Below, piece by piece: positions 19,799-29,700 of a stretch of DNA of 64,000 nt. The stretch lies in assembly GCA_015075175.1 (NCBI GenBank), contig JABTUV010000013.1, positions 1-64,000 on the forward strand, read 5' to 3'. The notes under the pieces were generated by a model that was not told the DNA's origin, made no database searches, and worked only from the letters and a program-made list of their open reading frames with translations. The translations under genes and the position numbers were made by a program. The DNA is from a bacterium (GTDB taxonomy: Bacteria > Hinthialibacterota > Hinthialibacteria > H5-UNCL2). Within the stretch, counting starts at the first letter, position 1; every line of letters begins with the position of its first letter.

Positions 19799-21316
19799 TC
19801 ACAACCCGTAGAGTTCCCCGTATTTCGCCTGGAGATGCGTAATCAAGGGGCGGTGGTCGATGGGGCCGCCGGTGATCTTCTCGATCAGCTGCGGGGCGCG
19901 GTAGGTCATGCCGTGCGCGTGCACCTTCTCCCGCAGCCAGGAGAGGAGCGGCGCAAACTCGCCCCAGGTGAAGCCCTCCTCCAGGTCGGGGATTTCCTTC
20001 CTGGCCTGCGCGTAAATCTGTGCCGCGAAAATGTTCCCCAGGCTGTAGGAGGGAAAATACCCGAAGGCCGCCCCACTCCAGTGAATGTCCTGCAGGCATC
20101 CCAGCGCGTCGTTGGGCGGCGTCATGTCGAAATACGCCTTGAAATTCTCGTTCCAGGCGCCCGGCACGTCGCGCACCGAAAGCTGGTCGGAAAATAGCGC
20201 GGTCTCCAATTCGAAGCGCAGGAGGACGTGGAGATTATACGTGACCTCGTCCGCCTCGACGCGGATAAACTGCTTCTCGACGTGATTGACGGCGAAATAG
20301 AAGGCGTCCAGCGAGACGTCGGAGAGGGCGTCGGGGAAAACCTGCTGGGCGCGGGGCAGAAAGTGCTGCCAGAAGGGTCGGCTGCGGGCGACGAAGTTCT
20401 CCCACAGGCGCGACTGGCTTTCGTGCACGCCCATGCCGGCGGACGTACCGCGCGGCGTTCCCCAGTGCGCGGCGGGCAGCCCCTGGTCGTACATGCCGTG
20501 GCCGGCTTCGTGGATGACGCCGAAGAAGGCCTGACCGAACTGGCGCGGATCGTAGCGCGTGGTCAGGCGCGTGTCGCCCGGAGCGATGCCGCTGCAGAAG
20601 GGATGGGGCGAGGCGTCCAGCCGGCCGGCGCGAAAATCGAAGCCGATGGCCGCCGCCGCCGCCTGCGCGAAGATGCGCTGCCGCTCGACCGGATAGTCGC
20701 GCCGCAGGATCGACACGTCGGCCCGCCGCGACGAGCCGCTGATGGCGGAGAGGAGGGGAACCAGGGCGTCGCGCAGTCCCGAGAGGACTCGGGCCAACTC
20801 CTCCGCGGTCGCGCCCGGCTCGAAGTCGTCCGCCAGCGTATCGTAGAGCGGCGCGGCGGGGGCGATGGCGCGCGCGTAGTCCTTGCGCAGCGCAATCAGT
20901 CTCTCCAACGCGGGCGAAAACATCGAGAAGTCGGACTTGCGCCGCGCCTCGACCCAGATGCCCTGGGAAAGACTGATCTGCCGCTCCAGCTCCTCCATCA
21001 GCGATGGCGGGACTTTCACCAAGCGGTCGTAGGCGCGGCGCCACTCGCGCGCGTTGACGGCCGCATCGCCCGCCGGATCGGCGACCAGCTCGCTGCCCTC
21101 GACGATGGACAGGAGCTCGCCGATTTCCGGCGCCGTCGCCCTGCGATGCATAAGGCCCATCAGGTAGGCCAGTTGCTCCGCGCGCGCCGCGGAGGCCGCC
21201 CGCGGCAGGTTCACCTGCTCGTCCCAACCCAATAACCCCATGATCGAGCCTAGGCGCGCGATCTCGACCTGCCGCGCCACCAGCTCCTCGTAGGCTTTTA
21301 CTGCCTTTCCGCTCAT
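19799..21316 (-). CDS. M32 family metallocarboxypeptidase (Taq type), copy 1
   Basis: A 505-residue zinc carboxypeptidase of family M32, usual length about 500. The active-site motif HEAGHGMYDQG near residue 265 supplies the HEXXH ligands and general base, and HESQSRLWENFVARS carries the third ligand region. GIAPGDTRLTTRYDP is also typical. It probably trims C-terminal residues from cytoplasmic peptides. It follows a closely similar gene of equal length with an 18-bp gap, so the pair looks like a tandem duplication and an operon. No damage is seen. Confidence 0.94.
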   Translation of the reverse strand: MSGKAVKAYEELVARQVEIARLGSIMGLLGWDEQVNLPRAASAARAEQLAYLMGLMHRRATAPEIGELLSIVEGSELVADPAGDAAVNAREWRRAYDRLVKVPPSLMEELERQISLSQGIWVEARRKSDFSMFSPALERLIALRKDYARAIAPAAPLYDTLADDFEPGATAEELARVLSGLRDALVPLLSAISGSSRRADVSILRRDYPVERQRIFAQAAAAAIGFDFRAGRLDASPHPFCSGIAPGDTRLTTRYDPRQFGQAFFGVIHEAGHGMYDQGLPAAHWGTPRGTSAGMGVHESQSRLWENFVARSRPFWQHFLPRAQQVFPDALSDVSLDAFYFAVNHVEKQFIRVEADEVTYNLHVLLRFELETALFSDQLSVRDVPGAWNENFKAYFDMTPPNDALGCLQDIHWSGAAFGYFPSYSLGNIFAAQIYAQARKEIPDLEEGFTWGEFAPLLSWLREKVHAHGMTYRAPQLIEKITGGPIDHRPLITHLQAKYGELYGL

Positions 21317-21334
21317 GCGTCCTCCTCTCGCGCT

Positions 21335-22852
21335 CTACGCCAACCCGTAGAGCGGTAGATACTTGGCCTTGAGATACCGCACCAGCGCGCCGGCATCCAC
21401 CTCCCCGCCGCAGATGCGTTGCACCAGTTGCCGCGCGTCGTAGCGGCGGCCGTGTCTGTAGATGTTCTCGCACAGCCAGTCGCGCAGGGGGAGAAACCGC
21501 CCGCGCGCAAAGTCCTCCTCCAGCTCGGGCAGGGCGCGCGCCGCCGCCGCGAAAATCTGCGCCGCGTACACGCTGCCCAGCGCGTAGGAGGGAAACGTGC
21601 CGAACAGCCCCTCGAACCAGTGGATGTCCTGCAGGCATCCTTCGCCGTCGTTTTCCGGCGCGATGCCCAGATACTGACGCGACTTCTCGTTCCAGGCGGA
21701 GGGAACGTCGGCCGCCTCCATGCGACCCGAGATGAGATCGCGCTCGACTTCGAAGCGCATGAGCACGTGCAGGTTGTGCGTGATCTCGTCGGCGTCCACG
21801 CGGATCGGCTGCGCGCGCACCTCGTTGACGGCGAAGTGGAAGTCCTCCAGCGACACGTGCAGGAGCGCCTCGGGAAAGACCTGCTGCGCGCGCGGAAAGA
21901 AGTGCTTCCAAAAGGCGAGACTGCGTCCCACCAGGTTCTCCCAGAGCAGCGACTGGGCCTCGTGCATGCCGTAGGAGACGGTCTCGCCCAGCGGTGTGCC
22001 GTAGGCCGACTCGGGCAGCCCCTGCTCATACAGGCCGTGCCCGACCTCGTGCACGATGCCGTAGAAGCCTTCCGGAAACCAGCGCGAGTCGTAGCGGGTC
22101 GTCATGCGGCAGTCGCCGGGATTGAGGGCCTCGCAGAAGGGATGCAGGGAAGTGTCCAGGCGCCCGCGGTCGAAGTCGAAGCCCAGCGAGACGGCGACCG
22201 CGCGCCCGAACACCTGTTGGCGCTCCAGCGGGAAGTCCACGCGCAACAGTTCGCCGTCGGGCCGCTGGGGCGCGCCCGCCAATGCGGCCAGCAGAGGCAC
22301 CAGCTCGGCCTTCAAGACGGAGAATATGGCCTCCACCTGGCGCGTGGTATACTCGGGATCATAGTTCTGCAATAGCGCGTCGTAAGGCTCGTCCTGCCAA
22401 CCGAGGCAGGCGGCCATCTTGCGGCGAAGGGCGACGAGGCGCGAGAGCTGGGGCAGAATCAGGGCGAAATCCGCGCGGCGGCGCGCCGCCGCCCACACGC
22501 TCTGGCCCAGCGTCGCGGCATGCGCCAACCGGCTCATCAGCGACGGCGGGATTTTCGCCAACCGCTCGTACTGGCGCGCCAGCAGGCGCAGGTTGGCCGC
22601 CTCCGCGCTGTCGGGGGGGAAGTCCACCCCTGCCAGCTCGGAGAGAATCGCGCCCATGCGCTTGCCGGTCGCCTTCTGATGCAAGAGCCGCGCCAGATAG
22701 GCCAGTTCGCGCGCGCGATGCGGCGCCGCCGCCCGCGGCAGGTTGAGCTGCTCGTCCCAGCGCAACGCCGCCATGATCCCGCGCAACTGCGCCAGCTCCC
22801 GGCTGCGCTCCAACAGCCGGCGATACGCGCGCCGCGCCGTATCCACCGCCAC
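21335..22852 (-). CDS. M32 family metallocarboxypeptidase (Taq type), copy 2
   Basis: Also 505 residues, with HEVGHGLYEQGLP as the zinc motif and MHEAQSLLWENLVGRS as the third-ligand region. It shares the N-terminal layout of copy 1 (GIMAALRWDEQLNLPRAA against GSIMGLLGWDEQVNLPRAA), but the two have diverged clearly, so the duplication is not recent. The start is a GTG with a GGAGG box 9 nt upstream. It is the first gene of the pair. Confidence 0.93.
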   Translation of the reverse strand: MAVDTARRAYRRLLERSRELAQLRGIMAALRWDEQLNLPRAAAPHRARELAYLARLLHQKATGKRMGAILSELAGVDFPPDSAEAANLRLLARQYERLAKIPPSLMSRLAHAATLGQSVWAAARRRADFALILPQLSRLVALRRKMAACLGWQDEPYDALLQNYDPEYTTRQVEAIFSVLKAELVPLLAALAGAPQRPDGELLRVDFPLERQQVFGRAVAVSLGFDFDRGRLDTSLHPFCEALNPGDCRMTTRYDSRWFPEGFYGIVHEVGHGLYEQGLPESAYGTPLGETVSYGMHEAQSLLWENLVGRSLAFWKHFFPRAQQVFPEALLHVSLEDFHFAVNEVRAQPIRVDADEITHNLHVLMRFEVERDLISGRMEAADVPSAWNEKSRQYLGIAPENDGEGCLQDIHWFEGLFGTFPSYALGSVYAAQIFAAAARALPELEEDFARGRFLPLRDWLCENIYRHGRRYDARQLVQRICGGEVDAGALVRYLKAKYLPLYGLA

Positions 22853-22966
22853 GCCTGCACCTCCCCGCCCTGCGAATGCGTTGCATACTCAACCGGCTCC
22901 CAATCTACCGGATGCCGCCGGCCGCGGCAAGCTGCGCGTCACCCGCTCAAATCCTCCTCGCCCGTG

Positions 22967-23064
22967 CAGCTGTCATTTCGACCGAAGGGAGAAATCCTGC
23001 ACCGTGCATCGCGCGTTGCGGAGCGGCTAAGAAAGATTTCTCCCTTCGGTCGAAATGACAGCTG
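22967..23064. repeat. MITE-like element with perfect 30-bp inverted arms
   Basis: The arm at 22967-22996 (CAGCTGTCATTTCGACCGAA and on) is the exact reverse complement of 23035-23064; the loop is 38 nt. A second copy lies at 37495-37586. It has no reading frame and is probably a non-autonomous palindromic element. The rest of the 22853-23283 gap shows nothing I can assign. Confidence 0.92.
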
Positions 23065-23283
23065 TCTGCTCGGTCGGGGTGCAATGGCAGTCCGTGCATT
23101 ACAACCGACGCCTCCCCATCGAGCGCTTGACGCCGGGTTGGGTGGTGTTTAGGCTGTCACCGTACCTTCTCCAAGTTCAACTCAGCCTGGATTGCAGACG
23201 GCGGCATCGATCGTGCGAAGTCCATCCACTCCGCCTCGGGGGAGTGGCGGGGACGGCGACGCCGACGCAAAGGAGGCAGCGGC

Positions 23284-23528
23284 ATGGCAATCCGGTTTCT
23301 GTGCCCGCATTACAAGACGCGCATGACGCGGGAGGAAAGCCGGGCGGGGCAGGAGGAGCAGTGCGCGACCTGCGGCGGTGCGCTCATCGTGCCCGCGCCG
23401 GCGCCCATCCCTAGGCCCAGGGCAAGATCCACGCCTGGGTGGGCATCATCCTGGGCTCGTTGTGGTTCATAGCCACGGCGGGTTTCTTGCTCTACATGGC
23501 CGCCACGGGCGGCGGCCGCCGCTGGTAG
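23284..23528 (+). pseudogene. Small zinc-ribbon membrane protein, one frameshift
   Basis: It starts at an ATG with an AAGGAGG box. The product begins with a cysteine-poor zinc-ribbon-like region (FLCPHYKTRM, then EEQCATCGG). After a proline-rich linker the frame shifts near 23418 into HAWVGIILGSLWFIATAGFL, a membrane helix, ending at TAG 23526-23528. About 80 residues if corrected. The gene sits 10 bp before the CD225 gene and probably forms an operon with it. The function is unknown. Confidence 0.6.
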
Positions 23529-23538
23529 GCGGGACGAC

Positions 23539-23883
23539 ATGTACTGCCGTTCCTGCGGCGAGAAGAATCCCGAAGGCGCGTTCGCCTGCGCGCGGCGCGG
23601 GCGGATGCTGGACGGAAGCGGGCCGCCGCTCGTCGTTCCCAACTACCTCGCGCACGACACCGTGGTCACGGCGCTGTGCTGCGTGCCATTCGGGATTCCG
23701 GCCATCGTGTACGCGGCGCAGGTCAATTCCAAGATCGCCGCCGGCGACGTGGAGGGCGCACTGCGCTGCTCGCGCCGGGCCAGAATGTGGTCAACCACCG
23801 CCTTCGGCCTCGGCCTGCTCTACGTCCTGGTGTACGTCGTGGACGTGGCCGTCTTGATCGCGTCCGAAATGATGGAGCGTTAA
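23539..23883 (+). CDS. CD225/dispanin-domain membrane protein
   Basis: A 114-residue protein with an N-terminal half zinc ribbon (YCRSCGEKNPEGAFAC; the second CxxC is degenerate). A CD225/dispanin domain follows: NYLAHDTVVTALCCVPFGIP, VYAAQVNSKIAAGDVEGALR, and a second helix GLGLLYVLVYVVDVAVLIA. Bacterial members are small two-helix membrane proteins of unknown role related to eukaryotic IFITM proteins. The pairing with another zinc-ribbon membrane gene just upstream is common for this family. Confidence 0.8.
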   Translation: MYCRSCGEKNPEGAFACARRGRMLDGSGPPLVVPNYLAHDTVVTALCCVPFGIPAIVYAAQVNSKIAAGDVEGALRCSRRARMWSTTAFGLGLLYVLVYVVDVAVLIASEMMER

Positions 23884-23967
23884 CGACGCGCCATTCCCAC
23901 TTGCCTTCCGCCCGTCTTTGCGTGAGATTACCCGGACTGACCGCAATACTGCACACGAGGTGTTTTC

Positions 23968-25183
23968 ATGGTTTCGCGCAACAAGCATCTCTCCAAGCTG
24001 CCGGCGGGCTATCTCTTTCCCGAGATCGCGCGGCGGCGGCGTGAGTTCATGGCCGCCCATCCCCACGCCCGCGTGATTTCGCTGGGCATCGGCGACACCA
24101 CCGAGCCGCTCACGCCCCACATCACCGCCGGTCTTTTGAAGGCCGCCTCCGCGCTTTCCACGCCCCAGGGCTACTCCGGCTACGGCGACGAGCAGGGCAT
24201 GACCGCCCTGCGCCACGCCGTGGCGGAGAAAATCTACCGCGGCCTCGTGTCCGGCGACGAGGTCTTCATCTCCGACGGCGCCAAGCCCGACACCGGCCGC
24301 CTGCAGATGCTCTTCGGCGCCGAGGTCTCCGTCGCCGTCCAGGACCCCTCTTATCCCGTCTACGTGGACAGCGCCGTCATCATCGGCCAGACCGGCGGCT
24401 TCAACGAGCAGACGCGCCAGTTCGACGGCATCGTCTACCTGCCCTGCACGCCCGAGAACGGCTTCTTTCCCGACTTATCCACGACGCCGCGCACTGACCT
24501 CATCTTCTTCTGCTCGCCCAACAATCCCACCGGCGCGGTCGCCGCGCCGCAGGCAGCTGGCCGCTTTGATCGCGTTCGCTTGGGCCAATCGCTCGATCAT
24601 CATCTATGACGCCGCCTATGCGCAGTACATCCGCGATCCACCGCTTCCCCGCAGCATCTTCGAGCTGCCCGGCGCCCGCCGGGTCGCCCTGGAAGTGAAC
24701 TCGTTCTCCAAGTCCATCGGTTTCACCGGCGTGCGGCTGGGCTGGACGGTCGTGCCGGAGGAGCTCTGCTTCGACGACGGCACGCCGGTGCGCAAGGACT
24801 GGAACCGGATCACCACGACCGTGTTCAACGGAGCGTCCAACATCGTGCAACACGGCGGACTGGCCAGCCTGGACGATGCGGGCCTGGCGGAGATGCGCGC
24901 GACCGTCGATTACTACATGGAGAACGCGCGCATCCTGCGGCAGGCGCTCCTGGTGATGGGGCTGCCGGTGTACGGAGGCGAGCACGCGCCGTACCTGTGG
25001 GTCAGGATGCGCGGGCGCGGCAGCTGGGAGGCGTTCGCCGAGATCCTGGAGAAGGCGCACGTGGTATGTACGCCGGGCGTCGGCTTCGGCCCCGCCGGCG
25101 AGGGCTTCGTGCGCTTCTCCGCCTTCGGCCACCGCGACGCCATCGAGGAGGCGGTGGAACGGCTGGCGCAGGTGGGACTGTAA
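23968..25183 (+). pseudogene. dapL: LL-diaminopimelate aminotransferase, single frameshift
   Basis: Transaminates tetrahydrodipicolinate directly to LL-diaminopimelate for lysine and peptidoglycan synthesis. The corrected length of about 404 residues is normal for DapL. Characteristic stretches are LPAGYLFPEIARRR, ISLGIGDTTEPLTPHI, GYSGYGDEQGMTALR and SDGAKPDTGRLQMLFG. The frame breaks near 24545 after SPNNPTGAVA and resumes as FAWANRSIIIYDAAYAQYIR. The PLP Lys is in EVNSFSKSIGFTGVRLGW. As the gene is probably essential and otherwise perfect, a single-base sequencing error is likely. Confidence 0.92.
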
Positions 25184-25205
25184 CCGACTTCTTCGCCGGC
25201 AGTCC

Positions 25206-26605
25206 TTACACCCGGCCGCAGGGCCGGCGGTTGGCGCCCGGATTGCGCTGCTGCGAGTCGCCCAGGTCCTCGCGCGCGCGCTCCGCCAGCGCCCGCAGCC
25301 GCGCCACCACCTCGGGGTATCTCTGCGACACGTCGTTTTGCTCCGACACATCCTCGCGCAAGTTGTAGAGCGCCTCGGGAATCGGAATCCGCTCCCCTTG
25401 CACCACGCGTACACCCGGCAGGATCAGCTTCCAGTCGCCGGAACGCACGGCGCGCAGCGCATAGCCGTTATAACAGTAGCAATCGGGATTCGGCCGCCGG
25501 GCGCCGGGTTCGCCGAAGAGAATCGGGCGCACGTCGCAGCCGTCGATCTTGCGGTCGTTGGGAACCTTGGCGCCCGCCAGCGCGGCGAACGTGGGCAGGA
25601 TGTCCAGCGTAGTGAAGAACTCGGTGCAGTCGCGTCCCGCGGGAACCACGCCCGGCCAGCGCACCACCGTCGGCTCGCGCATTCCGCCCTCGTAGATCGT
25701 GCCCTTGCCCTCGCGCAAGGGCAGCGCGCTGCCGCCGTGCTACCTCTGCGCCAGCCACGGCCCGTTGTCCGAGGTGTAGATCACGAGCGTGTCGCCCGAC
25801 AACCCCAGCCGCTCCAGCGTGTCCAGGATTTCGCCCGTGCTCCAGTCGATGCACTCGATCACGTCGCCGTACAGACCGCGCTTCGACTTGCCCGCGAAGC
25901 GATCCGACACGTACAGCGGCACGTGCGGCAGTGGTGTGGGAAGATGAAAAGGGGCGATGCCGGTTGGCCGTGAAACCGGATGGCCTCCTCGGTGTATCGC
26001 TCGGTGAGAAAACGCTGGTCAGGATTCTCCTCGATGGTCTCCTCGTTGCGCATGAGCGGCTGGGGCGGATACTCGCGGGCCTTGTTCTCGGGACGCATGT
26101 CGTTGCTGTAGGGAAGACCGAAGTAATGGTCGAAACCGTGGCGCGTGGGCAGAAACGGCTTGTGATGCCCGAGGTGCCATTTGCCGATGCAGGCGGTCGC
26201 GTAACCCTCTGCGCGCAAGAGCTCGGCGATGGTAATCTCCGAGTCGGCGAGACCTTCGTTGTGCTGCGGGAAGAGCACGCGCGGCATGGAGACGCGCTGC
26301 GCGTAGCATCCGGTCAGGAGCGCGGCGCGCGAGGGCGTGCAGACGGGCGCGGCCACGTGGAAGTCGGTGCAGCGCATTACCTCCGCCGCCATGCGGTCGA
26401 TGCGGGGCGTGGCAATGTCGGGCGAACCGAAACAGCCCAGGTCCTGGTAGCCCTGGTCGTCGGTGAAGATCACAACGAAGTTGGGCGGACGGCCCGCGCC
26501 TGGGGCGATCTGCCGGCGCGCGCACCCGCTCGCTGCCAGCGCGGCCGCGCCCGCCACGGCCAGAAAATCCCGACGCGATACCAATAATGAAGCAGACTGC
26601 GGCAT
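25206..26605 (-). pseudogene. Secreted sulfatase (arylsulfatase type), frameshift and in-frame stop
   Basis: A type I sulfatase of about 465 residues. The ATG at 26605 follows an AAGGAG box and begins a twin-arginine signal (SRRDFLAVAGAAALAASGCA), with a possible lipobox. Active-site CTPSRAALLTG carries the Cys that becomes formylglycine. FTDDQGYQDLGCFG gives the metal-binding Asp pair, and GKWHLGHHKPFLPTRHGFD is also diagnostic. The frame shifts near 25945. A TAG at 25742-25740 then interrupts [10 protein letters not shown] in the same frame as the following HGGSALPLREGKGTIYEGG. It fits the sugar-degrading character of the region and is either a decaying gene or an error-bearing one. Confidence 0.88.
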
Positions 26606-26722
26606 GGTCGAACTCCTTCCGTTGTACGCTGGAGGCAGCCACCTGTCTCCGCCCGCCATCTCCGCGCAGCGCGCGCAACTAGCTTCAGGCACCCATTTCC
26701 GAAGTCCATCTTCCGCACGATC

Positions 26723-26757
26723 GGGGGACTTCCGCCGCAAATCGGTGACTGTCCCCC
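26723..26757. repeat. Short hairpin element
   Basis: GGGGGAC at 26723-26729 pairs with GTCCCCC at 26751-26757. The inner AAATCGGTGACTG is a relative of the GGTCGCCGATTTCCG motif near 5030 and 40681. It lies just beyond the stop of the glycosyltransferase-NHL gene and could act as a 3' stem, although there is no T-run. Confidence 0.5.
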
Positions 26758-26759
26758 CC

Positions 26760-29700
26760 TTACGGCACGTTCACCGGCGCAAATCGCACTACCCGCCCCA
26801 GCGCCGTCTGCGAAACGTATATCCGGCCCGTCTCGTCCACCGCAATGCCCTTGGGATCGGACAACTGCCCGGTCGTCCCGTAGACCTGCATGTTGGTTCC
26901 GTCCGGCGTGAAAACGTAAATCTGGTCGGTACTGGAATCGGTCGCGTAGATGCGCCCGCGCGCGTCCACCGCCAGCATCGGCTCGATGTTGGCGATCGCC
27001 GCATCCTCGCCCAGAAATCCCGGCACGTTCCACTGTCGCACGAAGCGTCCCATCAGGTCCAGACACTGAATGCGACGATTGCCGGCGTCGGCCACGTAAA
27101 CGAGGCCGCCCTGTCCCACGACCACGCCCACCGGCTCGGTGAAGGCGCCCGGACCCCGCCCCGGCTGGCCGATGGTGCGCAGATGGTTTCCGTTGGCGTC
27201 GAACACCTTGAGATGATGGTTGCCGGTGTCCGTCACGATAATTTCGCCGCCCGGACCGAGGGCCATGCCGCGCGGAGCGAAGAAGCCGCTGTTCTCCGCG
27301 CCGGCGATTTCCTTGAGAATCTCGGCGTTGGGCCCAAAGTGCAGGAGGCGCGAGCGCAACTGGCCCGGCGGCTGCATGCGCCACGTGTCCGTCACCCAGA
27401 ACCCGCCCGCGCCGTCCGAGACGACCGTGCTCGGCCCGGAGTACTCCGACGACAGAATCCCGCGCCCCACTTCGGACACCTGCCGGCCGGTCGCGTCCAA
27501 AATCACCACGCGGCCGTTCTTGCTGTCGGTGACGTAAGGCCTTCCCTGCCGCCACGACAGGCCGCGCGGCTGGTTGAAGCTGACCGGCGAGACGCCGTTC
27601 TGCCCGAACGAGCCGTCGGCCACGAGCCGCATGGGCGCGGTACTGCCGGTGGGCAGATCGCGCTTGACCGGTGCCACCTCCTTGTCGACCGCGTCCTTGC
27701 GGATGTAAACGTAGATGTCCTTGCTGCCCAACGCTTCCGGCTGGCCCTTGTAGGACCACGGCTCGCGATAGAGGAAATAATTCACGAGCATACGCCGCAA
27801 TTCCGGCGTGGCCAGGTAGCCGGCGTTTCCGGGCACGTAGCTGTCCAGCTTGCTGCGCGGATTGTCCCACCAGTTCTGCAGGCGCATCTTGCGATAGGTA
27901 AAGCCGTCGCCCAGTTTCCGCATCAGGTTCTCATGGTTGGCGCCGGCGGGATCCGCGTGCTCGATCACGACCGCCGTGTTCTTGCCCGCAGTGATGGCCG
28001 GACTGAAGCGATAGTTACGGAAATACCAGACGAAGGGCCAGTTGGCCTCATTGCCGACGGCGATGGGGAATTTCTCGCGCAAGCCGGACTGCTCGGCCAT
28101 ACGGTCCACTTCGGAGAGCAGGGTCTTGATCTCGGGGGCGGTCTGCACGTAGACCATGGCCTCGCGGGCGTCGTCCTCGTAGTAAACGTTGAGGTAGACG
28201 GCGGCGCGCATCTCCAACAAGAGGAGCGCGACCAAGGGAACCGCCAGCGCCGCCCGGGCCGCCGGCCGCGACAAGCGCGCGAACAGGTCGCCCAGCGTCA
28301 CGCCGGCCAAGAGCGCCAAAGGCAACGCCTGGTGCGTCATCAGCCACGGCCCTTTCTCGCCCAGGAACGCATAAATGATCAGGCTGGCCAGCGACCAGAA
28401 GATCAGCATCGCCGGCAACGGCCGCCGCTGCCATAACTTCAGATAGGGATAGAACAGCGACGCCGCCGCCAGCGTCCACAGGCCCACCTTCCACTTCGGC
28501 ATGGGCGGATGCGGAACCGCCACGTACTTCATCTCCCGCCCGAACAGCAGATAGATCACGATCCAGAACAACACCAGTCCGACCAGGAACCAACCCAGAT
28601 AGTAGAGAAACGCGGGCGCAGGCCCCCCTGCCTCGCCCTGCCTGCCCTTCGCCGGCGCCGGCCGGGACGTGAAGCTCTCCCATAGCTGCGCAAGGCAGAA
28701 CCAGAGAATGCCCACGACCAAAAGGATCATGCCCGTGAAGTCATAGAGCAGCAGCCGGTAGTAGTAATAGTCCGGGCCGCCCGCCAGCCGGTGCGTTTCG
28801 TTGGCCCCGAACCAGTAGCTGACGTAATCCCGCACGCCTTGCACCATGCCCAAGGGGTTGGCGAACATGGTGGTAAAGAGAAAGCAGTAGAGAAAAACCA
28901 GGCCGACCAGGGACAGGAGGATCATCCAGTGCTCGAGGATGGCGTTGATGGGACCGGCGAGGGCCACGTCAGGCTCCGGGGCCGACTTCGGCGCGCCGCC
29001 GTCGCCCCACCGCGAACCCCGTAGCAGTCCCATGACGACCAGAAACGCCACGCACACGAAAATGAAAACCAGCCAGTAGCCGGTACTGAACTTACCCCAG
29101 TGCTCGAAGAACCAGCGCGCGGCGTTGGAGTAACCCTCCTGCGAACTGGAAAAAATCCAGCCGCCGAAATTGCGATTGGCATAATCGGTATGGGTCACCA
29201 GGGGACCGTAGTAATAGCCGCCCGGCCCCAGGTTGGCCTCGTAATAGAAGCGCGCCCACAGGAACGCTGCGGCGGAGAAGAGCGCATAGAGGCCCGCCAG
29301 TTGCGTCAATGCGATGCGCTCTCCCAGCGCCTTCCTGAGAAACGCCCGCCGCGCCTCCGCCGACAAGACCAGTTGCCCCACCCCGTACACAACCGCCGAA
29401 AAACCGATGATGAAGCCGTGCATGTACGAGTTGGTCTTGGTGTCGTACATGAGGCCTAAAAACAACACCGTGAGAAAAAAGTCCCTCGTCCGGCCGTACT
29501 TCCAGTAGCGGATGCCGAAAACCATCAAGCCCAGGTACCACGTCGCCAGGTAGGTGTCGTGCACGAGGAAGCGCGCGTAGTAGATCAGCGTGGGCGACAG
29601 CCCCGCGACCGCCAGCGCCCACCATCGCGCGTGGTTTTTCTCCTCCGACAAGAGCAGCCAAACCAGGTACAGCAGGAAAATGCCACACAGGGCCACGGGC

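Noticed and set aside
25740-25742. Recoded amber codon (pyrrolysine) in the sulfatase
   Set aside because: The same gene has a frameshift and no recoding genes are visible; a mutation or sequence error is simpler.
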